A DNA stretch of 64,000 bases, from NCBI GenBank assembly GCA_029194675.1, contig JARFXP010000004.1, positions 124,001-188,000 on the forward strand. Reading direction: 5' to 3'. The translations under genes were made by a program, and so were the position numbers. Source of the DNA: Nitrospira sp. (lineage in GTDB: Bacteria; Nitrospirota; Nitrospiria; Nitrospirales; Nitrospiraceae). The notes under the pieces are model-generated. The model was not told the DNA's origin. It did no database searches and saw only the letters and a list, made by a program, of their open reading frames with translations. Positions 1 through 8,271 of the stretch are shown here, one piece after another (position 1 is the stretch's first letter; each line of letters starts with the position of its first letter).

Positions 1-298
1 TGGGAATCTCGACCCGTTTCACCGGTTTCGGTCGGTAGCGGCCCTCCAGAAGGGCCTGCTTGATCGTCCCCCAGTGCCTGGAAAGATAATCTCCCAGGGC
101 GGCCACGGTCATCCCGTCAACTCCCGGACTGCCGTGGTTTCGTCGGACCTGCCTTAAGGCCCGCGTCACATTCTCCTCATGGACCATCTCCTCCATCACA
201 CGCTCAGTACACAACGGACGTTCGGTTCCGTGTCCCGCGTTCGGTGATTCAGCCCTTGACTGGCCGGGCCGTGGGGCTTCACCCGTTGTCCCAACCAT
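1..298 (-). CDS. Group II intron reverse transcriptase/maturase, N-terminal part
   Basis: Intron-encoded protein for splicing and retrohoming of a group II intron; only the first ~99 residues lie in the window and the rest runs off the left edge. Translation from ATG at 298 gives an N-terminus (MVGTTGEAPRPGQ...) followed by the RT0-like block around 'HGSPGVDGMTV' and 'GRYRPKPVKRVEIP', which is typical of LtrA-type proteins. The ORF is too short inside the window to show palm motifs (YADD). The matching intron RNA lies upstream to ~715 and is truncated there by an IS, so this copy is probably unable to move by itself. Confidence 0.88.
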   Translation of the reverse strand, partial: MVGTTGEAPRPGQSRAESPNAGHGTERPLCTERVMEEMVHEENVTRALRQVRRNHGSPGVDGMTVAALGDYLSRHWGTIKQALLEGRYRPKPVKRVEIP

Positions 299-715
299 GA
301 AGGCCAACTGAAGTTGGTGTTCTGCCATGCTTCACCGAATAGGTCGCACGCCCTACTGGTCTCTCCCTTACACCCTCGGTTGAGGGAGCCGTTCCGGCCT
401 TCGAGGCCTTCGCCCCTACTATGCCGTCTGCTGACTTCTGTGTCGCGCTCAAGAGTCTCTCGACTCCTTCAGTCTCGCTGCCGAGACACGGCACAGATCT
501 CCCGGGGTCAGTTGAACCGCCTTCCCTGCACCGCCGCCGGATCTACGTCTTACGCCCTTGATGGAACTGGACTTCGCAATCCAGCGTGCTCGTCCGGCGC
601 TCGCGCCTCGTATCCGGTTCCTGTTCGTCGGCGCGCAGGTTTGCTCCACGCTTCCTTCAGACACGCCCTCACGACCTGTGCCCTTGCGCTTCGCTACCCC
701 TTCACTGACCCCGGT
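299..715 (-). mobile_element. Group II intron RNA, 5' domains (truncated)
   Basis: No convincing ORF of its own. Read on the minus strand it contains conserved group II intron segments (a domain I stretch around 'GGAGCAAACCTGCGCG' and the stretch around 'AAGTCAGCAGACGGCATAG' just before the RT start). The expected intron 5' boundary GTGYG is not found before position 715, where the IS3-type element begins, so the 5' end of the ribozyme is missing. Identification rests on pattern recognition, not on a covariance model. Confidence 0.6.
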
Positions 716-745
716 TGTCAATAGTGGACGCCATGAGTTGCCGCC

Positions 746-1660
746 TCACGCCGCCAGCTGTTGACGAGCCCACTGCTGGGCAAACACCGCGGGCGAGCAA
801 TTTCCCAGCCTGGAATGCCGACGCTGACGGTTATAGAAGAGCTCGATGTACTCCGTGATCTCTCGCCGAGCCTGCTCCCGTGTTTCATACCGCCGGTGGT
901 GCACCAGCTCATTCTTGAGCGTTCCCCAGAAACTCTCCATCGGCGCGTTATCATAGCAGCAGTTGCCCTTCCGACTCATAGACGGGGTCAGGCCGAACTG
1001 CCGCAATTGCGCTTGATAGTCCTGGGCACAATATTGAGAGCCGCGATCAGAATGATGAATGAGCCCCGGGGCCGGGCGCTTGGTGTCGAGAGCGTTCCTG
1101 AGCGCCCCCTGCACCAAGTCCGTCGTCATCCGCGCCCCCTCGCATGCCCAACCACCTCACATGTATACAGATCTTTGATCCCCGCCAGATACAACCACCC
1201 TTCTGCGGTGGGGATATACGTGATGTCGGTGACCCAGGTCTCGTTCGGGCGCGTGGCGACAAACGTTTGGGCCAAGACATTCTCCGCCACCGGCAGCGAG
1301 TGCTTTGAATCCGTCGTGGTCGTGAACCAGCGCACCTGTTTGCAACGTAGTCTCAGTTTCTTGCGTAGCCGTTTGATGCGTCCGACCCCAGCGGGGAACC
1401 CATCCTCACGCAATTCCGCTTGGAGACGTTCCGGCCCATAGGTCTGCCGGGTGCGCACATGCGCGGCCTGGATCGCCACTTCTAGGCGCGCGTTCTCCTG
1501 AGCGCGCTTCGAGGGACGGCGCGTGCGCCAGGCATAGTACCCACTTCGGGACACCTCCAGCACCCGACACAACACACTCAGGGGATACTGGGGCCGCAGC
1601 GTCCTCATGAGCGCGTACCGGGCAGCTGCGCCTTGGCAAAGTACGCGGTGGCTTTTTTTA
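746..1660 (-). pseudogene. IS3-family transposase OrfB (rve integrase), frameshifted
   Basis: The DDE integrase half of the IS3 transposase in two frames. The upstream part shows the HTH_21 region and the first catalytic Asp ('ETWVTDITYIPT'). The downstream part holds the second Asp and the Glu ('GLIHHSDRGSQYC', 'NAPMESFWGTLKNE'). They are separated near 1130-1142, where the minus strand reads GCG-AGGGGG-CGCGG. Restoring one base (ATGGGGG) would join 'VGHA' to 'MGARMTTDLV'. This is either a true one-base deletion or an assembly error. Confidence 0.85.
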
Positions 1661-1922
1661 AGATGTCGCGCTCCATCCGCGCCTCGGCCAGGTCGCGCTT
1701 CAGCCGAGAGACCTCGGCCTCCAGCTCTGTCACGGGCCGTCGGCTCTCCCCCAGCGTCGCGAGCTGACCGCGCCGGGCTCGACACACCCAGTTCTCGAGC
1801 GTCTTGCCCGACATGGCCAGGCGTCTTGCTACCTCTGGAATCGTCAACTTCTGTTCCAGGACCAGCTGCACCGCTTGCTCACGGAACTCCTTCGTATACT
1901 GCTGTCGCGGAACTCGTTCCAT
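1605..1922 (-). CDS. IS3-family transposase OrfA (HTH)
   Basis: 105 aa DNA-binding half of an IS3 transposase. It has the N-terminal helix-turn-helix ('YTKEFREQAVQLV...TIPEVARRLAMSGKTLENWV') followed by a leucine-zipper-like coiled coil ('ELEAEVSRLKRDLAEARMERDILKKA'). Near its 3' end the minus strand reads A7G (1653-1659 plus the next base), the usual place for the -1 frameshift that makes the OrfAB fusion. OrfA itself is intact. Confidence 0.9.
   Translation of the reverse strand: MERVPRQQYTKEFREQAVQLVLEQKLTIPEVARRLAMSGKTLENWVCRARRGQLATLGESRRPVTELEAEVSRLKRDLAEARMERDILKKATAYFAKAQLPGTRS
1653..1659 (-). other. Slippery A7 run for IS3 OrfAB frameshift
   Basis: Seven consecutive A residues followed by G on the minus strand, inside the overlap of orfA and orfB, at the codons for 'LKKA' of OrfA. 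IS3-family elements use such A-runs for programmed -1 frameshifting. The position relative to the two frames fits that role. Confidence 0.6.
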
Positions 1923-2043
1923 CTCACACCTCCAGACCTCAGATCATAGGTTGAAGGCGTCCACTTTTTCGAGCCTAGCACACACCTCCATCAGGTTGAG
2001 GAAGGGACTTTCACCCTCAAGCTGTTCAACATGCCCGGCACAC

Positions 2044-2455
2044 TGGAGCCCCACAGCTTGACAGCCGTGGTCCCTGGTGGTTCTTCGGCGACACCTCGCC
2101 GAAGGTATCCTCCTAGCCAAGGTTTCGGAGTACGCGGAGGCGGGTTATGACCAAACAGGTCGGTTGCCCGACGGAAATCACGCTCGACATCATCGCGGGC
2201 CGTTGGAAAGTGATGGTCATTTTCTGGCTGCTCCAAGAAAAACGGCGGTTCAATCGACTCCAACGTGACTTGTCCGGAATCACGCATCGGACGCTTGCCA
2301 AGCAACTCAAGGAGATGGAAGCCGACGGTTTGGTGGAGCGAGAAGACTTCCGTGAGATACCTCCCCACGTCGAGTATCGGCTGACGCCGCTCGGGCGGTC
2401 ACTGGAGCCGGTGTTGGCGGCTATGCACGAATGGGCGATACAGCACGGCGCTGAG
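2044..2455 (+). repeat. 412-bp direct repeat, copy 1 (contains HxlR gene)
   Basis: Base-for-base identical to 11144-11555 as far as I can compare by eye (constant offset of 9100). It covers ~100 bp upstream of the regulator and all but its last codons. After 2455 the copies stay similar but not identical. The left limit is ~70 bp from the IS3-type element. Confidence 0.9.
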
Positions 2456-2482
2456 GTACGGCGTTCGACGAATGAGATATAA
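2147..2482 (+). CDS. HxlR-family transcriptional regulator (copy 1)
   Basis: 111 aa winged-helix regulator of the HxlR/MarR-like type, beginning 'MTKQVGCPTEITLDIIAGRWKV'. The family signature is visible: 'GRWKVMVIFWLL', 'RFNRLQRDLSGITHRTLAKQLKEME' (recognition helix), 'EYRLTPLGRSLEPV' (wing). The start ATG overlaps the TGA of a short upstream reading frame (ATGA). It is nearly identical to the gene at 11247, differing only in the last residues (ending RRSTNEI). Its own target is unclear because the pirin gene is next to copy 2, not here, so this is probably the transposed or duplicated copy. Confidence 0.9.
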   Translation: MTKQVGCPTEITLDIIAGRWKVMVIFWLLQEKRRFNRLQRDLSGITHRTLAKQLKEMEADGLVEREDFREIPPHVEYRLTPLGRSLEPVLAAMHEWAIQHGAEVRRSTNEI

Positions 2483-2501
2483 CAAGCTGACTCTGATCTA
2501 T

Positions 2502-3053
2502 TCATTCTTCAGCTTCGATTGGTGAATTTAGAGGTGACTGTCTCTTCTGCTCTCCCTCAGGCATGGAATCGCCCCAGGCGCTTGCATTCAGGTCATTGAG
2601 GTAGCGCGACTGGACGGCTAAGCCAGGAGCACCGTCAAGGGCCGCAAGTTGTGCGGAGCCCTTTATCGCCTCGAATACTTCACGAATGATCTCGTGAGCA
2701 ATCTCACGGAGACTTCCTGGTGTAATAACTTGGAGCAAGCCTTCAGCTGGATAAGCAAAGATTCTTTCTTCGTAACTTGCCCCAAGAACGCTTAAACGGA
2801 AATGTCGACTGCCAGTCTTTGTTAAGCCACGAGCCTCTGCTTCCTTGAGTAACCCAGCGAGGTCGTGACCTAATCTTCGAAGGTTCTTCTCGGTCAGCCC
2901 GTGATGAACGAGGAATGACTTTAGCGCGAGTTCAATGGCCATACCCAATGTGTGGCTCAACACATGAAGAGCATTCGGGTAACGATCGTTGATGGCGTCA
3001 GCTGCGGCGGCATACATCCGAGCGCCATCGATCAACGTTCCGGATGTGATCAA
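2502..3053 (-). CDS. HEPN-like domain protein (function unknown)
   Basis: About 183 aa. The pattern 'GMAIELALKSFLVHHGL' followed by 'LGHDLAGLLKEAEARGL' resembles the four-helix HEPN fold of small nucleotidyltransferase partners, in which a conserved 'GHDL' follows helix two. I see no R-x4-6-H ribonuclease motif. The start is uncertain: the frame opens with TTG at 3053 and no ATG with a good ribosome site lies upstream before a stop, so the N-terminus may be truncated. It is followed downstream (minus strand) by the HxlR duplication. The fold assignment is moderate; the function is unknown. Confidence 0.6.
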   Translation of the reverse strand: MITSGTLIDGARMYAAAADAINDRYPNALHVLSHTLGMAIELALKSFLVHHGLTEKNLRRLGHDLAGLLKEAEARGLTKTGSRHFRLSVLGASYEERIFAYPAEGLLQVITPGSLREIAHEIIREVFEAIKGSAQLAALDGAPGLAVQSRYLNDLNASAWGDSMPEGEQKRQSPLNSPIEAEE

Positions 3054-3162
3054 TTGGGATGCCTCAAATGTTTCAGCGTTTTAGCCCGGCTAATGGCTTG
3101 TCGATAAGCTGCGGGCGCTGACGGCAGCCGACAGCATAGGCTGCGCTTTTCTCAATGAGCTG

Positions 3163-3834
3163 CTACTGTGGTGCGATGAATTCGAACTCGTCGAGGTCCC
3201 ATGGGCCATGCTCCTGCTCTGGCGATACGTAAGTCCAACCGCGCTCGACCTTCTTGCCATCGACTCGCTTACGCAGTTCGGCCTCAAGGGAACGACGACT
3301 CTCCGCCCAAGCCTGCCCGTAGTTGGCCGTACCAAGCATCTCTCGCGTCATGTCGTTGTATGCCTGCGCACGCAACTGCCGCTCGCGGCGTCGCTCAAGT
3401 GCCGCGCGAAGCTCCGAGTACAAACCAACGATGACTTCACGCAATGCTTGGACCGAATCGACAGGTGGCGAAGCCGAGAGACACCTTCTCTGGGCAGGGG
3501 AAAGGCAGTTGCGGAGATCGACGACTATCTGCTTATCGAGAGTGAGTACGAGGTCGTGGGCGACCATGTTGCGGAGGGTGTTAAGCGCTTTGTATGCAGA
3601 CGTTGATGACTCCTCAAGAATGCCGAGCGCGACGGCGAGTGACAGCTTCTGTGCAAACGCACTCCGTTCGAGGTCGAGGGCCGCAGGATTCGGTACGGAC
3701 TCGGTGATGCACACCTCGATAATGCGCTCCACTGCGAGATGCCCCGTTATCGCGATGTGGAAGGCTTGGGGTTCAATTGCAGCAAGGAGGTCTGCTTCGC
3801 TCAGGGGATTGTTGAAGTTCACGGGTGTCGACAT
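3163..3834 (-). CDS. Hypothetical protein with HEPN-type RNxxxH motif
   Basis: 223 aa, mostly helical, starting MSTPVNFNNPLSEADLL. Residues 88-93 read RNMVAH, which fits the R-x4-6-H motif (with N after R) of catalytically active HEPN ribonucleases, in the context 'YKALNTLRNMVAHDLV'. The C-terminal half is charged and probably coiled-coil ('ALERRRERQLRAQAYNDM'). It lies just upstream, on the same strand, of the smaller HEPN-like protein with ~110 bp between. Function is not established; an RNase toxin or defence component is inference from the motif only. Confidence 0.6.
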   Translation of the reverse strand: MSTPVNFNNPLSEADLLAAIEPQAFHIAITGHLAVERIIEVCITESVPNPAALDLERSAFAQKLSLAVALGILEESSTSAYKALNTLRNMVAHDLVLTLDKQIVVDLRNCLSPAQRRCLSASPPVDSVQALREVIVGLYSELRAALERRRERQLRAQAYNDMTREMLGTANYGQAWAESRRSLEAELRKRVDGKKVERGWTYVSPEQEHGPWDLDEFEFIAPQ

Positions 3835-3907
3835 CAGCGCGGCCTAACGTGCTAAGTAAGCGGCCGACGGCCAGCGAAGCTGGCTGACGGTCCGCTTGAC
3901 TGACAGG

Positions 3908-4651
3908 TTAGATACCTTTGCATTTCCCATATTGAACTGGTTTCGCGCCTTTATCTCTTAACGCTTGCATGACATACTCAGGCACACCTAAGGATCCGCA
4001 AGCTTCATCGTGTGCGCTTGTTCCAGCAGAACTCGTAAGCAAGTTTGGGTTGGCTCCGCTCTCGAGAAGCATTAATGCGATGCTCCATTGCCTCTGCCTC
4101 AAGAACAAATGTAATGCGGGCCCATCTAAAAAGTTTCCTTTTCTTGGAAATCGATACCCATTGATATCTGCTCCCGCGTTAAGAAGCACTTGTACACAAC
4201 CAGTCTCTCCACCAAAGGTCATGTCCAGAAGACCATTGAGCAATTGAGATTGATCTGGTTTGACAACTGCTAAATCTTGGTCTTCAGGGCGATATACTGG
4301 CGCTATGCATTGCCATATACTCAGATAGTTAGCCGTCGCGGTGTCTCCAGCGTGTGTTTGGGGTAGCTGTGGTTGCTGGTTGTTGATAATTACTGGGTTG
4401 TTATTAACTACGACGGGGCCTGGAGGAGGAGATGACCGCTCCTGTTTTTCTGCGGATATTAGGAGAGCGGTGAATAAGGCTAATACTCCCCCACTAATAA
4501 CCCATCGATGCATTGCTTTGTTTCGCAATGGTCCAATCTCTGCGCCAAATATTTTTATCGTCGAGGTGGCCAGTCCAAGCAAAACGAGTAATGCTCCCAG
4601 TACTGCAATAACGATTGGAACGCTTGTAGGCATGCGGTCTCCGAATGGCAT
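3908..4651 (-). CDS. Membrane protein with ankyrin-like repeats
   Basis: 247 aa. Two hydrophobic segments near the N-terminus ('VPIVIAVLGALLVLLGLA' and 'WVISGGVLALFTALLIS') are followed by an Asn/Pro/Gln-rich linker. Then come ankyrin-type units ('GCVQVLLNAGADINGYRF', 'SIALMLLESGANPNLL', ending 'DKGAKPVQYGKCKGI'). Translation may start at M7 (MPTSVPIV). Base composition is more AT-rich than the core genes around it, which fits an acquired gene. Topology suggests a membrane anchor with an ankyrin domain on one side; the partner is unknown. Confidence 0.7.
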   Translation of the reverse strand: MPFGDRMPTSVPIVIAVLGALLVLLGLATSTIKIFGAEIGPLRNKAMHRWVISGGVLALFTALLISAEKQERSSPPPGPVVVNNNPVIINNQQPQLPQTHAGDTATANYLSIWQCIAPVYRPEDQDLAVVKPDQSQLLNGLLDMTFGGETGCVQVLLNAGADINGYRFPRKGNFLDGPALHLFLRQRQWSIALMLLESGANPNLLTSSAGTSAHDEACGSLGVPEYVMQALRDKGAKPVQYGKCKGI

Positions 4652-5170
4652 GGGAGGTGGCGTCTAACTACTGAGTATACTGACCGGCATAGTACCTACC
4701 TGCAGTCTGCGCGCAGGATCGTGATTATTCCGTATGCTCAATCAGTTGTCAACATTCCCTATGCGCCTGATCGGTTTGCTATACAGACCGGCATCGTCTC
4801 GTTATAGCTGCGAAGGGCTCAACCCTGATCCCGTCGCATCTGCGGGACTTCGTACCCCTTTGCACCTCGATTCACGACGTGGGTATAGATCAATGTGAAT
4901 CCGAGTACATTCCTACCACATGCCTCAACGGAACACGACTTTCAAGGTATCCCCCGCGATGAGTTCCCCATCCTGAATCTCGACCAACAAATGGGCGAGA
5001 TTCATACAGGCCGGTTGGGAGCCGATTTCATCTTCCGTAAAGGCGACTGACCCAAAGCATGATACCAATACCTGGTCTCTGCTATCGGGAAAGATAGCCT
5101 CTATCCCTTGACCCATCCCGAGGCCTCACCGATAACGATGCCATCTCGACATCATGAAGAAAGGTACCCT
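4652..5170. other. Intergenic, no convincing gene
   Basis: About 520 bp between the ankyrin protein and the toxin-antitoxin pair. A 63-codon minus-strand frame (4925-5116) exists but has no family resemblance I recognise and no good ribosome site. Promoter(s) for the pair at 5171 should lie at the right end, but I cannot point to a clear box. Confidence 0.4.
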
Positions 5171-5371
5171 ATGGGAACAGCGCTCAAAATGGAAGTCAGC
5201 CCTGAAACCATCATCCGGGCCGTGAAGAGCATGAAAACCACCGCGCGTCGAGCCTTCCTTGAGGATTTGATCGCGGCAACGTCCCCCGAATATCTTCAGA
5301 GTATCCGCGAAGCTCGCCGGGACTATAAAGCAGGCCGTGTGAAGTCTCATGCCCATGTGTTTGGCCGGTGA
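5171..5371 (+). CDS. Antitoxin of a ParE/RelE-type pair
   Basis: 66 aa from ATG 5171 (MGTALKMEVSPETIIRAVKS), which is preferred over an upstream in-frame ATG at 5108 because the conserved part begins here. It is small and charged, with a C-terminal segment 'YKAGRVKSHAHVFGR' like that of many RelB/Phd-like partners that wrap the toxin. The last codons overlap the start of the downstream ParE-like gene (GTGA), the classic coupling of antitoxin and toxin. By analogy it should bind its own promoter and neutralise the toxin; the family is not certain. Confidence 0.75.
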   Translation: MGTALKMEVSPETIIRAVKSMKTTARRAFLEDLIAATSPEYLQSIREARRDYKAGRVKSHAHVFGR

Positions 5372-5622
5372 CATACCGGCTTATTTATACCCACCGAGCC
5401 ATCAAGGATATCGATGCGCTTGATGCGGCGGTGAAACAGCGCATCGGAAAAACGCTGCGACGGTTCGAACAGAATCCTCTCGCCCACGCCGAATCGCTCA
5501 AACAATCGGAATTGGGCTCCTATCGGTTTCGGTTTGGAGATTACCGTGCGGTCTTTGATCTCAAAGACCAAGAGATTGTCGTCTTGCGAGTTGGGCACCG
5601 GCGAGGAATCTACAAAGACTGA
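5368..5622 (+). CDS. RelE/ParE-family toxin
   Basis: 84 aa, GTG start overlapping the antitoxin stop. The sequence has the RelE/ParE fold pattern: 'YRLIYTHRAIKDIDALD' (first strand and helix), 'RIGKTLRRFEQNPL', and the C-terminal strands 'GSYRFRFGDYRAVFDLKDQEIVVLRVGHRRGIYKD', which includes the conserved Y-R-x-R-x-G-D-Y-R and GHR..IY elements. It probably acts as an mRNA interferase or gyrase-directed toxin, which I cannot tell apart from sequence. Confidence 0.88.
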   Translation: MTYRLIYTHRAIKDIDALDAAVKQRIGKTLRRFEQNPLAHAESLKQSELGSYRFRFGDYRAVFDLKDQEIVVLRVGHRRGIYKD

Positions 5623-5986
5623 TTCAACCGGACTGCACTCGCTTCAGAGCATATAAGTAGATACTCCCGTCAGCCCTCGTCTACCGATTGCCCACGAACG
5701 TGTATCCACCCCACCAACGAGTTTGAGATAAGGGCTACGCTCCCATCCTCTTGCCCCTGCACGACTGAAACTCCGACCCCATGCCCGACCTCGGAGCTGG
5801 TTGCTAAAGATTTGCCGCATCCACGATCGATGCAGCCAAACGCCTCGTTTTCGCTGTTTGACAAATCGTTCCATTTGGAGTACACAGCTCAAGCCGAGGT
5901 TACATTCCTGCCTCGACCATTTTCTTTTCTTCCTCAGTGTTGTGACATCGACCAATACGGAGATCGACTGGACAAGGAGATTTGCC
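5623..5986. other. Intergenic, nothing recognised; RBS of lectin gene at right end
   Basis: Reading frames here are low-complexity and unlike any family I know. The only clear signal is AAGGAG at 5974-5979, eight bases before ATG 5987. Confidence 0.45.
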
Positions 5987-7300
5987 ATGTCGTGGAGCAA
6001 CTGGGAATCCCTCGGTGGCATTATCACCGCCGGGCCAGCAGTTAGTTCGTGGGCGGGCGAGAGACTCGACACCTTCGTCAAGGGGTCCGACAATGCTCTG
6101 TGGCACAAGTGGTTCGACGGCGGCTGGAGCGGGTGGGAATCACTCAGTGGCGTCATAGATGGCTCACCTTGCGCGGTATCGTGGGCGTCGGGACGCATCG
6201 ATATATTTGCGCGCGGTATGGACAATGCGCTATGGCACAAGTGGTTCGACGGCGGCTGGAGCGGCTGGGAGTCGCTCGGCGGCACAATCACAGCAGGGCC
6301 AGCGGTGTGTTCATGGGCACCCGGCCGGCTCGATGTCTTCGCCAAAGGTTCTGACAATGCGTTGTGGCACAAGTGGTTCGACGGCGGCTGGAGCGGCTGG
6401 GAATCGCTCGGTGGCGTGATCGACAACGAACCTGGCGCCGTATCCTGGCAACGCGGCCGCATCGACGTATTCGCGCGCGGTATGGACAACGCCTTATGGC
6501 ACAAGTGGTTCGACGGCAGTTGGAGCGGCTGGGAGTCGCTCGGCGGTGTGATTACTGCCGGACCTGCTGCAAGTTCGTGGGGACCTGGACGGCTCGACAT
6601 CTTCGTCAAGGGATCCGACAATGCGCTGTGGCACAAGTGGTTCGACGGCAGCTGGAGCGGCTGGGAATCGCTGGGAGGGGTCATCGATAACACGCCGGCC
6701 GTGGTGTCGTGGAGCCTCGGGCGCATCGATATTTTCGCGCGTGGCATGGACAACGCGATGTGGCACAAGTGGTGGACGCAGCGTTTGCCCACGGTACGCC
6801 TGCATGTGAAAGCTCTGAGCCAGCCAACCCGTTTTTCCATTGATCGCATGGTCGACAACATGATCGACGTCTACGCAACGCATGGCATCCGCGTGCACCG
6901 CGTGAGCGATCAAAACCTGAACCTGCCGCTGCTGAACGATCTGGATGTTGGTGCGTGCACCATGGGCAGTGTCACCGCCGAGCAAACCGCGCTGATGGCC
7001 AACCGCGTAGGCGCGGGTGCTAACGATGTCGTGGTGTATTTTGTGCGCTCGACCAATCCGAGCTTTAACGGCTGTGCTGCACATCCCTCCAACCGCCCGG
7101 CGGCGGTGGTTGCCTCGATTGCGAGCGAATGGACACTCGCCCATGAAGTCGGCCATGTACTGGACCTCAACCACGTGGCACCCACCGACCGACTGATGAT
7201 GGGGGGCGGTACCAACAACATTACCAATCCGCCGCCTGATCTGATCGCGAGCGAAGTGCAGACGATGGACAACAGTCCGTTCACCCAGAACCTCGGGTAA
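5987..7300 (+). CDS. PLL-like lectin propeller fused to metzincin-like zinc protease domain
   Basis: 437 aa from ATG 5987, chosen for the AAGGAG ribosome site. An earlier in-frame start would add ~60 non-homologous residues. Residues ~4-265 are six ~45-aa repeats with the signature 'WSGWESLGG...GRLDIFVKGSDNALWHKWFDG', alternating between an 'ITAGPAV..FVKGSDNALWHKW' type and a 'VIDN.P.AVSW..FARGMDNALWHKW' type. This is the pattern of PLL/fucose-binding and tectonin-like propeller lectins. The C-terminal ~170 aa contain HEVGHVLDLNH followed by 'DRLMM', matching the metzincin HExxHxxxxxH zinc site and Met-turn. No signal peptide is visible. A sugar-binding, secreted or surface peptidase is inferred. 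A HEAT-repeat gene follows after 28 bp. Confidence 0.82.
   Translation: MSWSNWESLGGIITAGPAVSSWAGERLDTFVKGSDNALWHKWFDGGWSGWESLSGVIDGSPCAVSWASGRIDIFARGMDNALWHKWFDGGWSGWESLGGTITAGPAVCSWAPGRLDVFAKGSDNALWHKWFDGGWSGWESLGGVIDNEPGAVSWQRGRIDVFARGMDNALWHKWFDGSWSGWESLGGVITAGPAASSWGPGRLDIFVKGSDNALWHKWFDGSWSGWESLGGVIDNTPAVVSWSLGRIDIFARGMDNAMWHKWWTQRLPTVRLHVKALSQPTRFSIDRMVDNMIDVYATHGIRVHRVSDQNLNLPLLNDLDVGACTMGSVTAEQTALMANRVGAGANDVVVYFVRSTNPSFNGCAAHPSNRPAAVVASIASEWTLAHEVGHVLDLNHVAPTDRLMMGGGTNNITNPPPDLIASEVQTMDNSPFTQNLG
5999..6770 (+). repeat. Six in-frame ~135-bp tandem repeats (three AB pairs)
   Basis: The lectin repeats are also strongly repeated in DNA. The core around 'tggcacaagtggttcgacggc' recurs every ~135 bp, and copies two apart resemble each other more than neighbours do, giving a 270-bp super-period. 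This points to growth by duplication of a two-blade unit. Confidence 0.85.
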
Positions 7301-7328
7301 CCGGGCCGTTCCCATAAGGAGACCAACG

Positions 7329-7949
7329 ATGGCGATCAGCTATGCAGAACTGAAGACAATGCTGGATGTTGACGAGCCGGACTATATGGCACTCGTCGAG
7401 AAGGCTGCAGGTGCCATGCAGCATCTACGCAAACTTGCTGAGTCCCCGGATGTGTCGCTGGCATCCAAGGCGGTATCACTCGCTGGCATGATGGGCGAGG
7501 CCGACAGCATCGGTATCATTGGTAATGCCTCGAAATCACGCGCGGTGCTGATTCGTGTTGCCGCAGCGCATGCCGCAACCATGCTACCTGACAGCCCTCA
7601 GACCGCGCGCGTGGTGAGCAAGCTTTTGGACGATAGGGACGTCGGCGTTGTCAAGCTCGCGGCCCTGGCGGCAACACGGTTGTCCGATCCTAGGATGGCG
7701 ACGAAGGCAAAGCGAGCCAGCAAGCGTATGGAGGCGGCTGTGCGCGCAATGACTGTGCAAAAAGTCCGGCGCGAAAGGAATACGGCCATGACCAACCAAG
7801 CGGGCATGAAGACGCGTGGCTCGACAACCCGAGCCCAGGCGACCCACAAAGGCAGTACCAAGGCCAGCGGGCAAATGCCCACCGGCGCCATGACCCAGCC
7901 GCCGAAAGGAACGAAGGCACGGGGCATGCCGACTGGGAAAATGAAGTAA
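7329..7949 (+). CDS. HEAT-repeat-like protein with basic tail
   Basis: 206 aa, ATG preceded by AAGGAG. Residues ~1-130 are short helical repeats ('SLASKAVSLAGMMGEADSIGII', 'RVAAAHAATMLPDSPQTARVVSKLLDDRDVGVVKLAALAA') of the HEAT/armadillo type. Residues ~130-206 are a Lys/Arg/Thr/Gly-rich, probably disordered tail ('MKTRGSTTRAQATHKGSTKA...KARGMPTGKMK'). It lies 28 bp behind the lectin-peptidase gene on the same strand, so co-transcription is likely. It may be a scaffold or regulator of its neighbour, but the sequence does not show that. Confidence 0.7.
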   Translation: MAISYAELKTMLDVDEPDYMALVEKAAGAMQHLRKLAESPDVSLASKAVSLAGMMGEADSIGIIGNASKSRAVLIRVAAAHAATMLPDSPQTARVVSKLLDDRDVGVVKLAALAATRLSDPRMATKAKRASKRMEAAVRAMTVQKVRRERNTAMTNQAGMKTRGSTTRAQATHKGSTKASGQMPTGAMTQPPKGTKARGMPTGKMK

Positions 7950-8098
7950 GTCGTCAGTTTTGGTGGGACGTAAGTCGGCGACTTGCGTGGTAGCACGGGT
8001 AACTAGACGTGCTAGGGCACCTGCGACACGGTGACAACCTCCAGACACTTCATCTTTCAGTCAGCTGCGTCGAATCACCTCCAACCCGCTGTTTCCGA

Positions 8099-8188
8099 CA
8101 CACAAAGATGATGGGGTCACCTCTTGTTCTGTGTATCGGACCTGTCGTTCGATAGGATGGCCGTACACAGCTCATGATCCGACCCTAC
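8099..8188. repeat. Diverged direct repeat with hairpin, copy 1
   Basis: About 90 bp matching 9997-10086 at a constant offset of 1898 with roughly 80% identity, mostly transitions. It contains an inverted repeat 8129-8170 (CTGTGTA...TACACAG arms). It lies past the stop of the universal stress gene (minus strand). The rest of the 7950-8271 gap has no gene I recognise. Confidence 0.75.
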
Positions 8189-8271
8189 CATTTCTTGTAA
8201 CTAATGACACCGGAGAGCCCCTCGAAGTGGCGTAGCTCTTCTAGCACCTCTAACACCAAACACCTCACGCT

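Larger units (their letters stand above)
716..1972 (-). mobile_element. IS3-family insertion sequence
   Basis: About 1.26 kb, the normal IS3 size, with orfA and orfB on the minus strand in overlapping frames. The ends carry an imperfect inverted repeat: AGTGGACGCC at 723-732 on the plus strand and its complement at 1956-1965, with less similar outer bases. It sits directly against the truncated group II intron on one side and the HxlR repeat region on the other. No clear target duplication is visible. OrfB is frameshifted, so the copy is probably dead. Confidence 0.85.

Noticed and set aside
4925-5116. 63-codon minus-strand ORF in the 4652-5170 gap
   Set aside because: No recognisable family, no good ribosome site, and composition could arise by chance; not listed as a gene.
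5644-6861. 405-codon minus-strand ORF
   Set aside because: Opposite-strand shadow of the lectin repeats; repetitive only because the DNA repeats are.
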